Made by a program: the position numbers and the translations under genes. A stretch of 64,000 nt of DNA, taken from assembly GCA_019429255.1 (NCBI GenBank), contig JAHYIY010000008.1, forward strand, positions 1 to 64,000, read 5' to 3'. This document shows positions 63,134-64,000 of this stretch, piece by piece. The notes under the pieces were generated by a model. That model saw only the letters and a program-made list of their open reading frames with translations, searched no databases and was not told the DNA's origin. Positions within the stretch are counted from its first letter, which is position 1, and every line of letters begins with the position of its first letter. Source of the stretch: Desulfuromonadales bacterium. GTDB taxonomy: Bacteria; Desulfobacterota; Desulfuromonadia; Desulfuromonadales; Geopsychrobacteraceae.

Positions 63134-63373
63134 TTATTTTGTAGCCTAGCTTGTTAACAGACAGTCTGAATAGTTAATAGCGGATTTTATCTCCTCCCTG
63201 ACTGAAAACCAAGAAGTTTCACTTCCGGTCCAAAAAGTCATCATCAACCATCATCTCAAGTTTTCAGGACTTCAGTTTTCCAACCGCTGCAAACCAACCA
63301 ACCTACGACCAACCTAAGCGGAAAAATCCACAAAAAAAGCCCTCCCACTTGCGTGAAAGGGCCATTTCATTTT

Positions 63374-63394
63374 TGGCGTCCCCAGGGGGATTCG
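63374..63394 (-). repeat. 21-bp duplicate of the tRNA-Glu 3' end
   Basis: tggcgtccccagggggattcg identical to 63568-63588. Confidence 0.85.
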
Positions 63395-63567
63395 CCCACT
63401 GCGTCACCCGCATCACGCGGGTTCCTGCGTCGGCTCCCCTGCGCTCGCTGACGCGGCCGTCCATGGCCGCTTTTCTGACATTCAGTCAGCGCTCGCTTCG
63501 CTTCGAATCCCGATGACCAGATAAAGAAAAAGGCCCTACCATAAATGGCAGAGCCTTTTTCTTTAGT

Positions 63568-63645
63568 TGGCGTCCCCAGGGGGATTCGAACCCCCGTCGC
63601 CGCCGTGAAAGGGCGGTGTCCTGGGCCAGGCTAGACGATAGGGAC
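63568..63645 (-). tRNA. tRNA-Glu (TTC), CCA encoded
   Basis: Reverse complement GTCCCTATCGTCTAGCCTGGCCCAGGACACCGCCCTTTCACGGCGGCGACGGGGGTTCGAATCCCCCTGGGGACGCCA folds as tRNA with anticodon TTC. Confidence 0.97.
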
Positions 63646-63696
63646 TTGAAACTCAAGCCCCTGCGGGAAATGACCCCGCAGGTGGTACTTTTTAAA

Positions 63697-63772
63697 TGGT
63701 GAGCCGGACTGGGATCGAACCAGTGACCATCTGATTAAAAGTCAGATGCTCTACCAACTGAGCTACCGGCCC
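63697..63772 (-). tRNA. tRNA-Lys (TTT), CCA encoded
   Basis: Reverse complement GGGCCGGTAGCTCAGTTGGTAGAGCATCTGACTTTTAATCAGATGGTCACTGGTTCGATCCCAGTCCGGCTCACCA; anticodon TTT. Confidence 0.97.
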
Positions 63773-63824
63773 GTAGCAACGGAAAGCTTTTATACGTGAA
63801 TCGCTGCAGAGCGTCAACCTTTTT

Positions 63825-64000
63825 TCACGACTTTTTTGTGAAAGGGTTGCTGCGCTGCAGGGTCTGGTCGCGGCGTGGGCCGACAGATACCAGCACGACG
63901 GGGCAACCGGTCCAACTCTCTATTTTATCAACATAGTCGCGCACCTGCTGCGGCAGATCGGCGTAGTTTTGCAGCTCGCTGATGTCGGATTGCCAGCCGG
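63825..64000 (-). CDS. purA: Adenylosuccinate synthetase, C-terminal part (runs off the window)
   Basis: GWQSDISELQNYADLPQQVRDYVDKIESWTGCPVVLVSVGPRRDQTLQRSNPFTKKS*, typical PurA C-terminus. Confidence 0.9.
   Translation of the reverse strand, partial: GWQSDISELQNYADLPQQVRDYVDKIESWTGCPVVLVSVGPRRDQTLQRSNPFTKKS

Overview
The window looks like a chromosomal segment of a Desulfuromonadales-type deltaproteobacterium; this taxonomic call is inferred from gene content and order only. Most of it is a housekeeping backbone: a lipid-modification operon (SDR/FAD oxidoreductase/DUF1365/Cfa-like/DUF2878), rnr, pgi, plsC, asd, queF, tex, bfr, dapL-dapB-dapA, argH/argG/argF/argD/argB, hslUV, alaS, recX, pilT, recA, cinA, pgpA, larC and larB, plus tRNA-Glu, tRNA-Lys and the 3' end of purA at the right edge. 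The accessory content is modest but dense in repeats. (1) A DUF559 (Vsr-like) endonuclease gene is bracketed symmetrically by two inverted pairs of a ~45-bp palindromic element, and a fifth copy lies in frame inside the hsdS linker. (2) A ~156-bp imperfect-TIR intergenic element occurs in six copies whose stems differ by apparently compensatory changes. (3) A type I (EcoR124/IC-like) R-M locus lies between larB and larC. It carries TAEL linker repeats in HsdS, an internally deleted KilA-N protein, and a RAYT (HUH) transposase gene with BIME-like palindromes inside and beside it, including a 15-bp tandem array. (4) Other accessory features are a HigBA toxin-antitoxin pair beside a decayed IS1380 fragment, a radical-SAM/SPASM C-terminal remnant, and an interrupted tRNA-Glu 3' fragment. 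No CRISPR array, integrase or prophage was seen. All family calls are from reading the sequences; no database search was run.
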